Positions 44,323-52,313 of a DNA stretch of 64,000 nt are shown piece by piece; position 1 is the stretch's first letter, and every line of letters begins with the position of its first letter. The notes under the pieces are model-generated. The model worked only from the letters and a program-made list of their open reading frames with translations. It was not told where the DNA came from and made no database searches. The stretch is from the NCBI GenBank assembly GCA_023392615.1, contig JAEVYT010000017.1, positions 372,001 to 436,000 of the forward strand, given 5' to 3'. The position numbers and the translations under genes were made by a program. The DNA comes from Bacillota bacterium. GTDB taxonomy: Bacteria > Bacillota > Clostridia > Lachnospirales > Lachnospiraceae.

Positions 44323-45013
44323 TTTTATGAAACATACTTTCTTTCTCGCACTTTTTGGGGTTCCGGTTGCATTAAAAATTACAATAGTTACATTATTAAT
44401 ATCCATTCCTTTTGGTTTCCTGATTGCAATCATCCGAAATAATAATAAACACCGAATACTCAGTAAAATCTTAGCAGTCTATGTCTCATATAATCGAGGC
44501 ACTCCAATGATTGTGCAAATATACATTATATATAATATGCTGCCTTTTCTGATCTTTGATTTTTGCAAATCATTGCATATTAACTTTGATATTTATAGCG
44601 TTAATAATACTGTTTACGCATATGTAGTATTTTCATTATCCTATATCGCATTCTTATCAGAAGCGTTCCGGTCTGGGCTTGGCACAGTTCACAAAGGACA
44701 ATATGAAGCAGCTATGGTGGTGGGAATGTCGCGCTTTCAGAGTTATCGGAGAATTATCGTACCACAGGCGATTACAGCACTTCTCCCGATTTTATGTACG
44801 AATATAACAGGGCTAATTAAGATGACGTCCCTGTCCTTCTCGATGGCGATCTTTGATATTACTGCAATTGCGAAAGTGGAAGCATCGAGTAAATTATGCT
44901 TTATTGAAGCGTACTTGGATATTACGGTTATCTATGTTGTGTTGTGTTTAATCGTTGAATTGATCTTTAAGGTAATAGAAGCTAAGGTAAAAACACAGAG
45001 GGCGTCCGCTTAA
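44306..45013 (+). CDS. Amino-acid/cystine-type ABC transporter permease 2
   Basis: A 235-residue paralogous permease with five membrane segments and the coupling loop HKGQYEAAMVVGMSRFQSYRR. It overlaps permease 1 by 17 bp with GAGGGGAGGA upstream. The pair probably forms a heterodimer, as TcyL and TcyM do. Confidence 0.9.
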   Translation: MQLDYDFMKHTFFLALFGVPVALKITIVTLLISIPFGFLIAIIRNNNKHRILSKILAVYVSYNRGTPMIVQIYIIYNMLPFLIFDFCKSLHINFDIYSVNNTVYAYVVFSLSYIAFLSEAFRSGLGTVHKGQYEAAMVVGMSRFQSYRRIIVPQAITALLPILCTNITGLIKMTSLSFSMAIFDITAIAKVEASSKLCFIEAYLDITVIYVVLCLIVELIFKVIEAKVKTQRASA

Positions 45014-45047
45014 ATAGTTAATGGAGTTATGGTTGGGAGGTGTGATT

Positions 45048-45800
45048 ATGTTAGAAGTTAATAATATATATAAGGCATTTGGTAAGCATGAGATCTTAAA
45101 AGGAGTTAGCCTAAGCGTCAAGCGGGGCGATGTAATTGTAATACTGGGAGCAAGTGGTTCGGGAAAAACTACCTTGTTAAGGTGTATTAACTTTTTAGAA
45201 ATAGCGGATAAGGGTGATTTGAAATTAGAGGACAAAGAAATAAGTCTAAAGCATGCGAAAAAGAAAGAAATTAATTTTGTCAGAAAGAAAACTTCTTTTG
45301 TGTTTCAAAGCTATAACCTCTTTAATAACAAAACTGCATTACAGAATGTTACAGAGGGGTTGATTATAGGGCGTAAAATCCCGAAAAAGGAAGCAAATGA
45401 AATAGGAATTAAGGCACTGGAAAAGGTAGGATTGGTGGATCGGTATAACTTTTATCCAAGTCAGTTGTCAGGTGGACAGCAACAAAGAGTAGGAATTGCG
45501 AGGGCTATCGCTGGCAATCCGGACGTGATATTATTTGATGAACCAACCTCGGCGCTTGATCCCGAATTAGTGGGAGAAGTATTAAGTGTTATGAAAAAGC
45601 TCGCAAAAGAAGGAACAACTATGATTGTGGTTACGCATGAGATGAGCTTTGCGCAGAGTGTTGCGAACAAGGTTGTCTTTATGGATGCAGGGGTAATTGT
45701 AGAAGAAGGAGAGCCGGGAGAAATATTTGTCAGACCAAAGGAGGAACGAACAAAACAGTTTCTTCGAAGAATCATTCCGGATAGTGATTATAATATATAA
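45048..45800 (+). CDS. Amino-acid/cystine-type ABC transporter ATP-binding protein
   Basis: About 251 residues with Walker A GASGSGKTT, Q loop FVFQSYNLFNN, signature LSGGQQQRVGIARA and Walker B VILFDEPTSALDPE, all typical of GlnQ/TcyN ATPases. The ATG at 45048 is 7 bases after GGGAGG; the frame is open from 45021 but that codon lacks a site. Confidence 0.92.
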   Translation: MLEVNNIYKAFGKHEILKGVSLSVKRGDVIVILGASGSGKTTLLRCINFLEIADKGDLKLEDKEISLKHAKKKEINFVRKKTSFVFQSYNLFNNKTALQNVTEGLIIGRKIPKKEANEIGIKALEKVGLVDRYNFYPSQLSGGQQQRVGIARAIAGNPDVILFDEPTSALDPELVGEVLSVMKKLAKEGTTMIVVTHEMSFAQSVANKVVFMDAGVIVEEGEPGEIFVRPKEERTKQFLRRIIPDSDYNI

Positions 45801-45820
45801 ATTGAGTTGAAGTAGAAATT

Positions 45821-45890
45821 GACTGAAGAATCAGAGGTTCCTATATGCTACATGTAATATGCATATATGAGCTTTTTCTTTAATAAGCTC
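45821..45890 (+). terminator. Second copy of the covarying leader attenuator
   Basis: GACT-GAAGAATC-AGAGGTT matches the motif at 40541; its small hairpin is CTGA-AGAA-TCAG. The terminator-like stem AGAGGTTCCTATATGC pairs with GCATATATGAGCTTTTT. A mutually exclusive GAGCTT/AAGCTC stem (45869-45890) overlaps its 3' arm. It lies between the ATPase and the binding-protein genes, so it may tune binding-protein expression. Confidence 0.6.
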
Positions 45891-45991
45891 TCGCTTGAAT
45901 TAAGTATTTTGTGGGGAATGAGGATATCAATGATTCCGAAAAGTGAAATGGTGCGCTGATGTGAAAGGGTAATAGTGAAGGAGGAGTGATC

Positions 45992-46066
45992 TTGGTAATA
46001 AAGCTGTATTTTATTAATGAAGGTTATAGAGGGGATTTTTGCACATCAATAGAAAGGGAACAGTAA
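45992..46066 (+). CDS. Possible 24-residue leader peptide
   Basis: A TTG codon with GAAGGAGGAG about 5 bases upstream opens a 24-codon frame (begins MVIKLYFINEGYRG) ending just before the binding-protein gene. The strong ribosome binding site is the only evidence; no family is known. Confidence 0.3.
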   Translation: MVIKLYFINEGYRGDFCTSIEREQ

Positions 46067-46104
46067 TAAAGTGTTGTAATGAAATTATAATTTGGAGGGA
46101 TAGA

Positions 46105-47010
46105 ATGAAAAGGACATATAAAAAAATCGTACTTTTATTAACAGTAATAACGTTAATCGGAACTTTATTTGTAGGCTGCTCAAAGGCAAAGGAAACGAAT
46201 GCTGACAGTAAGTCGTCATCCACCTCTGCAGCAAGTTCTGATCAGAAGGTGAAGAAACTTACCTTTGCATATACTGCTGATGGTGTTCCTTACACCTATA
46301 CCGATGACAAAGGGAATGCGACAGGATCAGATATTGAGATACTTCGATTGATTGATAAAGAGCTTCCGGATTACGAATTTAAATTCGTGGCTACCAGTTA
46401 TGATGATATCTACATTGGATTGGCGGCAGGTACTTATGATGGTGGATTAACCAACAGTTTTTATACAAAGGAAAGAGATCAAAAATATTTAATACCGGTT
46501 GAAAATCTTGGGGGAAGTTTAGCCGGATTATTGGTTCGAAAAGAAAACTCTGATGTGGTTACGCTAAAAGATGTTGCAGACAAAAAATTAAAACTGGTTC
46601 CAATGAAGGCTGGGGATGGAATGACATATCAGATTGAAGCTTATAATGAGGGGAATCCGAATAATAAGATTCCAATTGAGTATACCTCAGATACAAATGC
46701 CTGGAATCTGGCTACCGGATGGATTGCAGAAGGAAGATATGATGTGGCCTCTACTTTAAAGACATCTTGGGAGAATACAGTTGTCGCAAAGGATGGAGCG
46801 TATCATAAATACGCGGATAAACTATCCTTTACTATCTATAAAACAATCAAAACCTATCCGATCTTTAGCCGCGTAACCGTAAAGGAGGATTTTGTTAAGT
46901 TATTTGATACAACACTTAAGAAATTAAAAGACAACGGCGAAGCGAGTAAGGTTGCTAAAAAATTCTACGGAGAAGATATTTTTTCATATACCTATACAGA
47001 AGGAAGATAG
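46105..47010 (+). CDS. Family 3 solute-binding lipoprotein (amino acid/cystine type)
   Basis: About 301 residues: signal peptide with lipobox LFVGC, Ser/Thr-rich linker, then the SBP_bac_3 fold (LTFAYTADGVPYTYTDDKGN, GSDIEILRLI, GTYDGGLTNSFYTKER). GGAGGG precedes the ATG at 46105; the open frame upstream to 46039 is not preferred because it would place a polar segment before the signal peptide. It completes the ABC importer whose permeases and ATPase lie upstream. Sequence alone does not reveal the ligand. Confidence 0.9.
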   Translation: MKRTYKKIVLLLTVITLIGTLFVGCSKAKETNADSKSSSTSAASSDQKVKKLTFAYTADGVPYTYTDDKGNATGSDIEILRLIDKELPDYEFKFVATSYDDIYIGLAAGTYDGGLTNSFYTKERDQKYLIPVENLGGSLAGLLVRKENSDVVTLKDVADKKLKLVPMKAGDGMTYQIEAYNEGNPNNKIPIEYTSDTNAWNLATGWIAEGRYDVASTLKTSWENTVVAKDGAYHKYADKLSFTIYKTIKTYPIFSRVTVKEDFVKLFDTTLKKLKDNGEASKVAKKFYGEDIFSYTYTEGR

Positions 47011-47063
47011 TATTTTCGTTTATTCTTTCTTAAGGATTAACAAATTGAGTTAACATAATGTGC

Positions 47064-47116
47064 GGGGCTGTGGCAAAATAAATTAATAGCAGAAATGATT
47101 TGATTGATACAGCCCC
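47064..47116. terminator. Hairpin GGGGCTGT...ACAGCCCC before the NifX-like gene
   Basis: Perfect 8-bp GC-rich ends enclose about 37 AT-rich bases. It resembles common Firmicutes GGGGCTGT-type terminators or small repeat elements and may separate the transporter unit from the NifX-like/cysK unit. Confidence 0.45.
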
Positions 47117-47142
47117 TCAAATAAATATCGGAGGAATAATGA

Positions 47143-47601
47143 TTGGAGTATAAGATTGCGGTGGCTACTTCAGATGGAGTTCATATTAATCAACATTTTG
47201 GGAGTGCAGAAAGCTTTAGTATATATAAGGTATATGATGATGGAAGCTATGAGCTTAGCGAAGTAAGAGATGTAAGAGAACAGGAAGAAAAGCTAGAAGA
47301 AAAGTTAGAAGAAAAGTTAGAAGAAAAGCTAGAAGAAAAGCTGGAAGTATGTGAGGATGAGAATGCATCCTGTGGAGGTTGCGGCGGTCATAAAAGGAGA
47401 AGTAAAAAGGTTGAGAGCATTATGGATTGCCGTTGTGTGTTATGTGCAAGATGCGGTTTTGGTTCTGAAAAGGAATTAAGTAAAGCAGGTATCACTGCAT
47501 TTGTGATTGAGAAAGAAGTTGAGGAAGCAATAAAGAAGATAGCCCAGTATTATCAAAATCGTGATTCTCATAAGTTGCTAATCAACAAATTGAAAGTGTA
47601 G
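47143..47601 (+). CDS. NifX/NifB-C-terminal-like (Fe-Mo cofactor-binding type) protein
   Basis: A 152-residue protein. Residues 1-40 (KIAVATSDGVHINQHFGSAESFSIYKV) and the C-terminal part (GFGSEKELSKAGITAFVIEKEVEEAIKKI) form the dinitrogenase iron-molybdenum cofactor domain. Between them lie five copies of EKLE encoded by a 12-bp tandem repeat, and two cysteine-rich patches (CEDENASCGGCGG and CRCVLCARCG). The TTG start is 6 bases after GGAGGA. Placed among component 1-like genes, it probably carries or stores a metal cluster for them. Confidence 0.85.
   Translation: MEYKIAVATSDGVHINQHFGSAESFSIYKVYDDGSYELSEVRDVREQEEKLEEKLEEKLEEKLEEKLEVCEDENASCGGCGGHKRRSKKVESIMDCRCVLCARCGFGSEKELSKAGITAFVIEKEVEEAIKKIAQYYQNRDSHKLLINKLKV
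47287..47346 (+). repeat. 12-bp tandem repeat, five copies, inside the NifX-like gene
   Basis: GAAAAGYTRGAA is repeated five times in frame, encoding EKLE each time. It probably forms a charged helix and is prone to copy-number change by slippage. Confidence 0.9.
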
Positions 47602-47634
47602 CTAAAATGAATGTGTTCAAAAAGGAGATTTATT

Positions 47635-48585
47635 ATGCCAAAGGTAGCAGAAAAGTTAACGGACTTGGTAGGGAATACCCCACTATTGAAGCTAAATGAA
47701 TATGGCAGAGAAAAGAAGGTAAAGGCAAATTTAATTGGGAAACTGGAATATTTTAATCCGTTGGGTTCCGTTAAGGACCGAATTGCACTAGCGATGATAG
47801 AGGATGCAGAGGAGAAAAATATTATAAATAGAGACACCATATTGATCGAACCGACCAGTGGTAACACCGGGATAGGGCTAGCATTTGTAGCAGCTGCTAA
47901 GGGATATCGTATCATCATTACAATGCCCGAAAGCATGAGTGAAGAGAGAAAAAGAATGCTTCGTGCGTTAGATGCAGAACTGGTATTAACACCGGCTAAG
48001 GATGGCATGAAGGGGGCGATTCGAAAGGCAGAAGAACTTTCCTTTCAAATCCCTGGGAGCTTTATGCCAAGTCAATTTGGGAATAAGATTAATCCGGAGA
48101 TTCATAAGAAAACAACTGCGATGGAGATATGGAATGATCTGGAGGGGGATATAGCCGCATTTGTTGGGGGTGTTGGAACAGGTGGAACAATTACCGGAGT
48201 AGGATCGCTATTAAAGGAGAAAAATCCGGATATAAAAATTATCGCTGTGGAGCCTTATTCCTCCCCCATTTTATCAGGGGGCGTTCCGTCGTCACATAAA
48301 ATTCAAGGAATTGGTGCCAACTTTGTACCGCCATTATTTGATTATGAGGTGGTGGATGAAATCTTTAAAGTTCGTAATGAGGAGGCGATAGAAGCTGCTC
48401 AGGATTTAGCAAGAACAGAAGGTCTTTTAGTTGGATTTTCATCCGGTGCAGCCGCATTTGCAGCAGCACAGATCTCAAAAAGGGCAGAGTTTAAGGGGAA
48501 GAATGTCGTAGTCCTTTTTCCTGATACCGGGGAACGATATCTGTCAACGGATCTTTTTAATATAGTAGATAAGGTAATTTATTAA
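47635..48585 (+). CDS. cysK: Cysteine synthase (O-acetylserine sulfhydrylase)
   Basis: CysK makes cysteine from O-acetylserine and sulfide with PLP. The 316-residue protein shows the PLP lysine K47 in NPLGSVKDRIA, the PTSGNTGIGLA substrate loop and the phosphate cradle GVGTGGTITG. AAGGAGA precedes the ATG at 47635; an upstream ATG at 47611 is less likely. Its position between the two reductase pairs suggests that it captures sulfide or another thiol released by them. Confidence 0.94.
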   Translation: MPKVAEKLTDLVGNTPLLKLNEYGREKKVKANLIGKLEYFNPLGSVKDRIALAMIEDAEEKNIINRDTILIEPTSGNTGIGLAFVAAAKGYRIIITMPESMSEERKRMLRALDAELVLTPAKDGMKGAIRKAEELSFQIPGSFMPSQFGNKINPEIHKKTTAMEIWNDLEGDIAAFVGGVGTGGTITGVGSLLKEKNPDIKIIAVEPYSSPILSGGVPSSHKIQGIGANFVPPLFDYEVVDEIFKVRNEEAIEAAQDLARTEGLLVGFSSGAAAFAAAQISKRAEFKGKNVVVLFPDTGERYLSTDLFNIVDKVIY

Positions 48586-48603
48586 AAGAAATTGAGGTAG
48601 AAT

Positions 48604-49941
48604 ATGAGTGAATTTATTGAGAGACCGAGATATGCCTGTGCATTAGGTGGTGCACTATCAACTCTACGTGCAATTCCAAAAGCAATTCCAATTATTCATG
48701 CAGCATCAGGTTGCGGTTATAACTTATTTAATGCAACCAATGCCGGTTCCGCATATCTTGGAGGAGGTTATTGCGGTTCAACCTCCATACCAAGCTCCAA
48801 TGTGACGGAAAAGGAAATTGTATTTGGTGGGGAGCAAAGACTGGAAGAAGAGATACAAACAACACTAGAAATTATGGATGGTGACCTTTTTGTCGTATTA
48901 AGTGGATGTATGGTTGAGATGATTGGTGATGATATTGATTCCGTAGTAAGAAGATTTGATGAATTGCATAAGGTGATTGCAATTTCAACTCCAAGCTTTA
49001 AAGGAAATTCGTATTATGGTTATGATTTGCTACTAGAAGGATTCGTGAAGTACTACATAAATAAACCAAAAGTCAAAGCTGAGAAAAAGGTCAATATACT
49101 TGGGATTGTACCGGGGGAAGATGTATTTTGGAAAGGAAATCTGAAGGAAATAAAAAGAATCTTCAGTTTACTTGGTATCGAAGCAAATACTTTATTCGGG
49201 GAAGGGGAAGGATTGAACGACATTCAATCCTCATCCGAAGCAAGCTATAATATCGTCTTATCTGAAGTATATGGTCATCTTGCTGCACAGGCTTATGAAG
49301 AAAAGTTTGGGATTCCTTATGTGGTGGAACAATTGCCAATCGGTTATTTGCAAACCGAGAAGTTCCTTAGAGAAATCGGTGTATTGTTTGGGATCTCAGA
49401 GGAGGAGGTAAATCAGGCATTATCGTTAGATCGTGAGATTTATTATGATTATTTCGAACGATTTAGTGATATTTATACGGATGCGGATTTGCAAAACTAT
49501 GCCGTCGTAGTAGGAGATGCAAATTATGCACCTTCCGTAACAAGATTTTTATCGGATGAGCTTGGGTGGCTGCCAAAACTCTCGGTCATTACGGATATCC
49601 TTAATGACAAACAAAAAACAAGCTTACAGAGAAGTTATGAGAATTTTGAATCCGGACTAACGGTACCTGTTAAGTTTGATACCAATACTTCATCCGTAAA
49701 AAAATATCTCAGAGAGGTATGGGAACCCTACAAGAATGAAAAACACTATGATTCACTGACTCCGCTTGTGATTGTAGGAAGCATACTTGAAAAGGAATTG
49801 GCAACTAGCTTGAATGCACCGCTTATTACAGTTACCTATCCAATTACCAATCGTGTTGTTCTGAATCGTACTTATATTGGATTTAATGGAGGATTAGCAT
49901 TGACGGAAGATATATTGAGCACTTTAGTGGCAGGTAGGTAA
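48604..49941 (+). CDS. Nitrogenase component 1-like protein, NifK-type (pair 2)
   Basis: A 445-residue protein clearly paralogous to the NifK-type protein of pair 1: RPRYACALGGALSTLRAIPKAIPI at the N-terminus and the same order of motifs. C12, C37 (HAASGCGYN) and C102 (LSGCMVEMIGDD) match the P-cluster cysteines. In this pair the NifK-type gene comes first. GAGGTAGAAT precedes the ATG, 18 bp after cysK, so it is in the same operon. Confidence 0.88.
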   Translation: MSEFIERPRYACALGGALSTLRAIPKAIPIIHAASGCGYNLFNATNAGSAYLGGGYCGSTSIPSSNVTEKEIVFGGEQRLEEEIQTTLEIMDGDLFVVLSGCMVEMIGDDIDSVVRRFDELHKVIAISTPSFKGNSYYGYDLLLEGFVKYYINKPKVKAEKKVNILGIVPGEDVFWKGNLKEIKRIFSLLGIEANTLFGEGEGLNDIQSSSEASYNIVLSEVYGHLAAQAYEEKFGIPYVVEQLPIGYLQTEKFLREIGVLFGISEEEVNQALSLDREIYYDYFERFSDIYTDADLQNYAVVVGDANYAPSVTRFLSDELGWLPKLSVITDILNDKQKTSLQRSYENFESGLTVPVKFDTNTSSVKKYLREVWEPYKNEKHYDSLTPLVIVGSILEKELATSLNAPLITVTYPITNRVVLNRTYIGFNGGLALTEDILSTLVAGR

Positions 49942-49953
49942 AGGAGGTTGTTT

Positions 49954-51453
49954 ATGAGTATTGTATTAGGTGATACAGCTCCGGCTAGAGAAGAAAGATT
50001 GAAGGCTGGAATCGCATATGGAGGCACCTGTTCTCATATGGAGGAATGTTTGAGTAAGGGTTGCCTCGGTGGAGCTACAAGAAGCTTTAGCCAAACCTAT
50101 GGATGTCAACATGGTTTGAGTCTGGGAATATTAAATACGATTCGAAATGCAGTGGTTATCATGCATTCACCGTTAGGATGTGGAGCTTCTTCCATTCTTT
50201 ATTCCGGTCAACAGGGTTCCTCTTTTCAAAAGCTTAGAGACCCACAGGCGGAAGGTACCGTTATTATTAATACAAATTTAGATGAAGTAAATGTTATCAA
50301 TGGTGGGGAGAAGAATCTAAGAGCAGCAATTTATTATGCGGACCTAGAATTCAGGCCAGAAATAATCATCATAGTAGGAGGGTGCGTGCCCGCTCTGATC
50401 GGAGATGATATTGATGCAATCACGGATGAGTTACAATCTGAGGTTTCTGCAAAACTAATTCCGGTAACCTGTGAAGGCTTTAAAACAAAGGTTATGGCAA
50501 CTGCTTATGATGCAGCCTATAACGGAATTATGAAGAAGCTTCTCGGAACGGTGGAGAGAAAGATTTCAACAGTTACGGAAGATTTCGATGAGTTTAAGAG
50601 AAAGTATCTGGCAAGTAAAAGGGTGAATGTATTCAATGTTGGGTCAATGAGCAAAGCAGATGAGAATGAGCTCGAAAGAATATTAAATGCGATAGGGTTA
50701 GAGGTTGCATTTCTTCCCTGTTATTCTGCACCGAAGGATTTTACCATAACACTGGAAAATGCATTGAATGTCAGCATATGTGGAACACATGATGACTATT
50801 ACATTGAATATTTGCAACAAGAATACAACATACCATTTATCATTGATACCATTCCGATTGGAAGGAAGAATACGAAACGATGGGTTATTAATATCGCCAA
50901 ACATTTTAATTTGGAAAAAGAAGCAGAAGTTTTTTTGCAAAGAGAGGAAGAAGAACTATTGCGAGCCTTGGAGCCTTATAAGCAAAAACTGAAGGGCAAA
51001 AAAGTGTACTTGGGCGGAGGAGCCATCAGAATTGTAGCAACGGCAGAAGTATTACAGGATCTGGGGATGGAGATTGTGGGATTTAAAGGGCATCACATTG
51101 ATCATTTTATTAAGCCTGTTTTAGAACAGTTAGAGGAAATAGAGAATATAACCTTCAATGTGGCAACACAACAACCTTTTGAACAGGTCAATCTTGTGAA
51201 TCGATTAAAACCGGATTTTATCATTATACACGCAGGACTTAACAATATTACAACCAAATATGGAGTTCCCATTCTTCCGCTCTTTGGACCCAGCTTTCAT
51301 TATATGGGGTATTCGGGAGCGTTTGACATAGCCAGAAGACTAGTACGTAGATTGCAGAATAACCAATACAATAAAAATATTGCTAAGAATCTAAGGATTC
51401 CATATAAACAGGAATGGCTCGACAAAGATCCATTTACCTATATAAAGAACTAA
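49954..51453 (+). CDS. Nitrogenase component 1-like protein, NifD-type (pair 2)
   Basis: About 499 residues. By NifD spacing, C51 (YGCQHG), C76 (HSPLGCGASS) and C144 (VGGCVPALIGDD) are the P-cluster ligands, C173 lies in TCEGFKTK, and C276 lies 16 residues before NIP, matching cofactor ligand Cys275. No histidine aligns with NifD His442 (region PLFGPSFHYMGYSG, whose His falls elsewhere). Three further cysteines (26, 32, 37) precede the P-cluster set, as in pair 1. AAAGGAGG precedes the ATG at 49954. It is the last gene of the cluster. Confidence 0.88.
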   Translation: MSIVLGDTAPAREERLKAGIAYGGTCSHMEECLSKGCLGGATRSFSQTYGCQHGLSLGILNTIRNAVVIMHSPLGCGASSILYSGQQGSSFQKLRDPQAEGTVIINTNLDEVNVINGGEKNLRAAIYYADLEFRPEIIIIVGGCVPALIGDDIDAITDELQSEVSAKLIPVTCEGFKTKVMATAYDAAYNGIMKKLLGTVERKISTVTEDFDEFKRKYLASKRVNVFNVGSMSKADENELERILNAIGLEVAFLPCYSAPKDFTITLENALNVSICGTHDDYYIEYLQQEYNIPFIIDTIPIGRKNTKRWVINIAKHFNLEKEAEVFLQREEEELLRALEPYKQKLKGKKVYLGGGAIRIVATAEVLQDLGMEIVGFKGHHIDHFIKPVLEQLEEIENITFNVATQQPFEQVNLVNRLKPDFIIIHAGLNNITTKYGVPILPLFGPSFHYMGYSGAFDIARRLVRRLQNNQYNKNIAKNLRIPYKQEWLDKDPFTYIKN

Positions 51454-51478
51454 AGAATTGTTTTAAATGAATTGATAG

Positions 51479-51516
51479 CGTCCATAAAATCAAAATTGAA
51501 ATTGGTTTTATGGACG
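51479..51516 (+). terminator. Hairpin after the nitrogenase-like cluster
   Basis: GTCCATAAAA pairs with TTTTATGGAC around an AT-rich loop that can itself partly pair. The T tract is weak, but the position after the last gene supports a terminator. Confidence 0.6.
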
Positions 51517-51585
51517 GTTTGGTGTATGATATAGATTATATAGAGTACGAATCAGTTAATGATATGGGAAGGGGACGGTATACAG

Positions 51586-52236
51586 ATGTCATACTTATAT
51601 ACTTTTTATAATGGAATATATGTCGATATGAATGAATTGATATATAATCAAGATAAATACAAGGGTAACAGTATCTACATCAATATTACCAATCAGTGCC
51701 CTTGTTCCTGCATCTTCTGCGTTCGGAGTGAAAACTTTGGTAAGGATCTGGATGACTTATGGCTTGAAGCCGAGCCAAGTGCGGAAGAGGTGATAACCAA
51801 GTTACAAAAACTTGACTTATCGTTATTTAAAGAAGTAGTATTCTGTGGTTATGGTGAGCCATTTACCAGACTTGATGTATTGATTGAGATAGTAACTTAC
51901 ATTAAATCCGTTAGTAAGTTAAGGATTCGTATTAATACAAACGGCTTGGGAAATAAGATTTACAGTAAAAACATTGTTCCTTCTTTGGCTGAATTGATCG
52001 ATAGTGTATCAATCAGTCTCAATGCTTCCAACGAAGAAGAGTATCTCAGACTTACTAATTGCTTATATGGTCGGGGTTCCTTTCGAGCAATGCTTGAATT
52101 TGCTCTCGAGTGTAAGAAATACCTAGAGGAAGTGCGTGTAACCGTGGTTGATATCATTGGTTTGAAAGAAATAGAAGAATGCAAATTATTATGTGATAAG
52201 TATCAGCTAGACTTGGTGGTACGAGAATATAGATAG
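51586..52236 (+). CDS. Radical SAM protein, TatD-associated type
   Basis: About 216 residues. The cluster motif is C-PCS-C-IF-C in NITNQCPCSCIFCVR, followed by LWLEAEPSAEEVI and VVFCGYGEPFTRLDVL, the pattern of the short TatD-linked radical SAM family (from memory). No tatD gene is nearby. I choose the ATG at 51586, about 10 bases after AAGGGGA; an upstream ATG at 51559 lies before that site. Substrate unknown; association with the reductase cluster is only positional. Confidence 0.75.
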   Translation: MSYLYTFYNGIYVDMNELIYNQDKYKGNSIYINITNQCPCSCIFCVRSENFGKDLDDLWLEAEPSAEEVITKLQKLDLSLFKEVVFCGYGEPFTRLDVLIEIVTYIKSVSKLRIRINTNGLGNKIYSKNIVPSLAELIDSVSISLNASNEEEYLRLTNCLYGRGSFRAMLEFALECKKYLEEVRVTVVDIIGLKEIEECKLLCDKYQLDLVVREYR

Positions 52237-52313
52237 TAAGTAACCACATTTTATTCAGTATTGATATAGATAGAAATATAACATTTTACAGTAAGAAAGA
52301 GAGGTTTATTCAT

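Noticed and set aside
47287..47346. Frameshifted or broken NifX-like gene because of the tandem repeat
   Set aside because: All five units are 12 bp, so the frame is kept and the C-terminal half of the domain is intact.
40724..51453. A nitrogen-fixation (nif) cluster
   Set aside because: No NifH, NifB, NifE, NifN or NifV is present, the NifD His442 position is not a histidine, and the neighbours are sulfur genes. True diazotrophy is not supported by this window.
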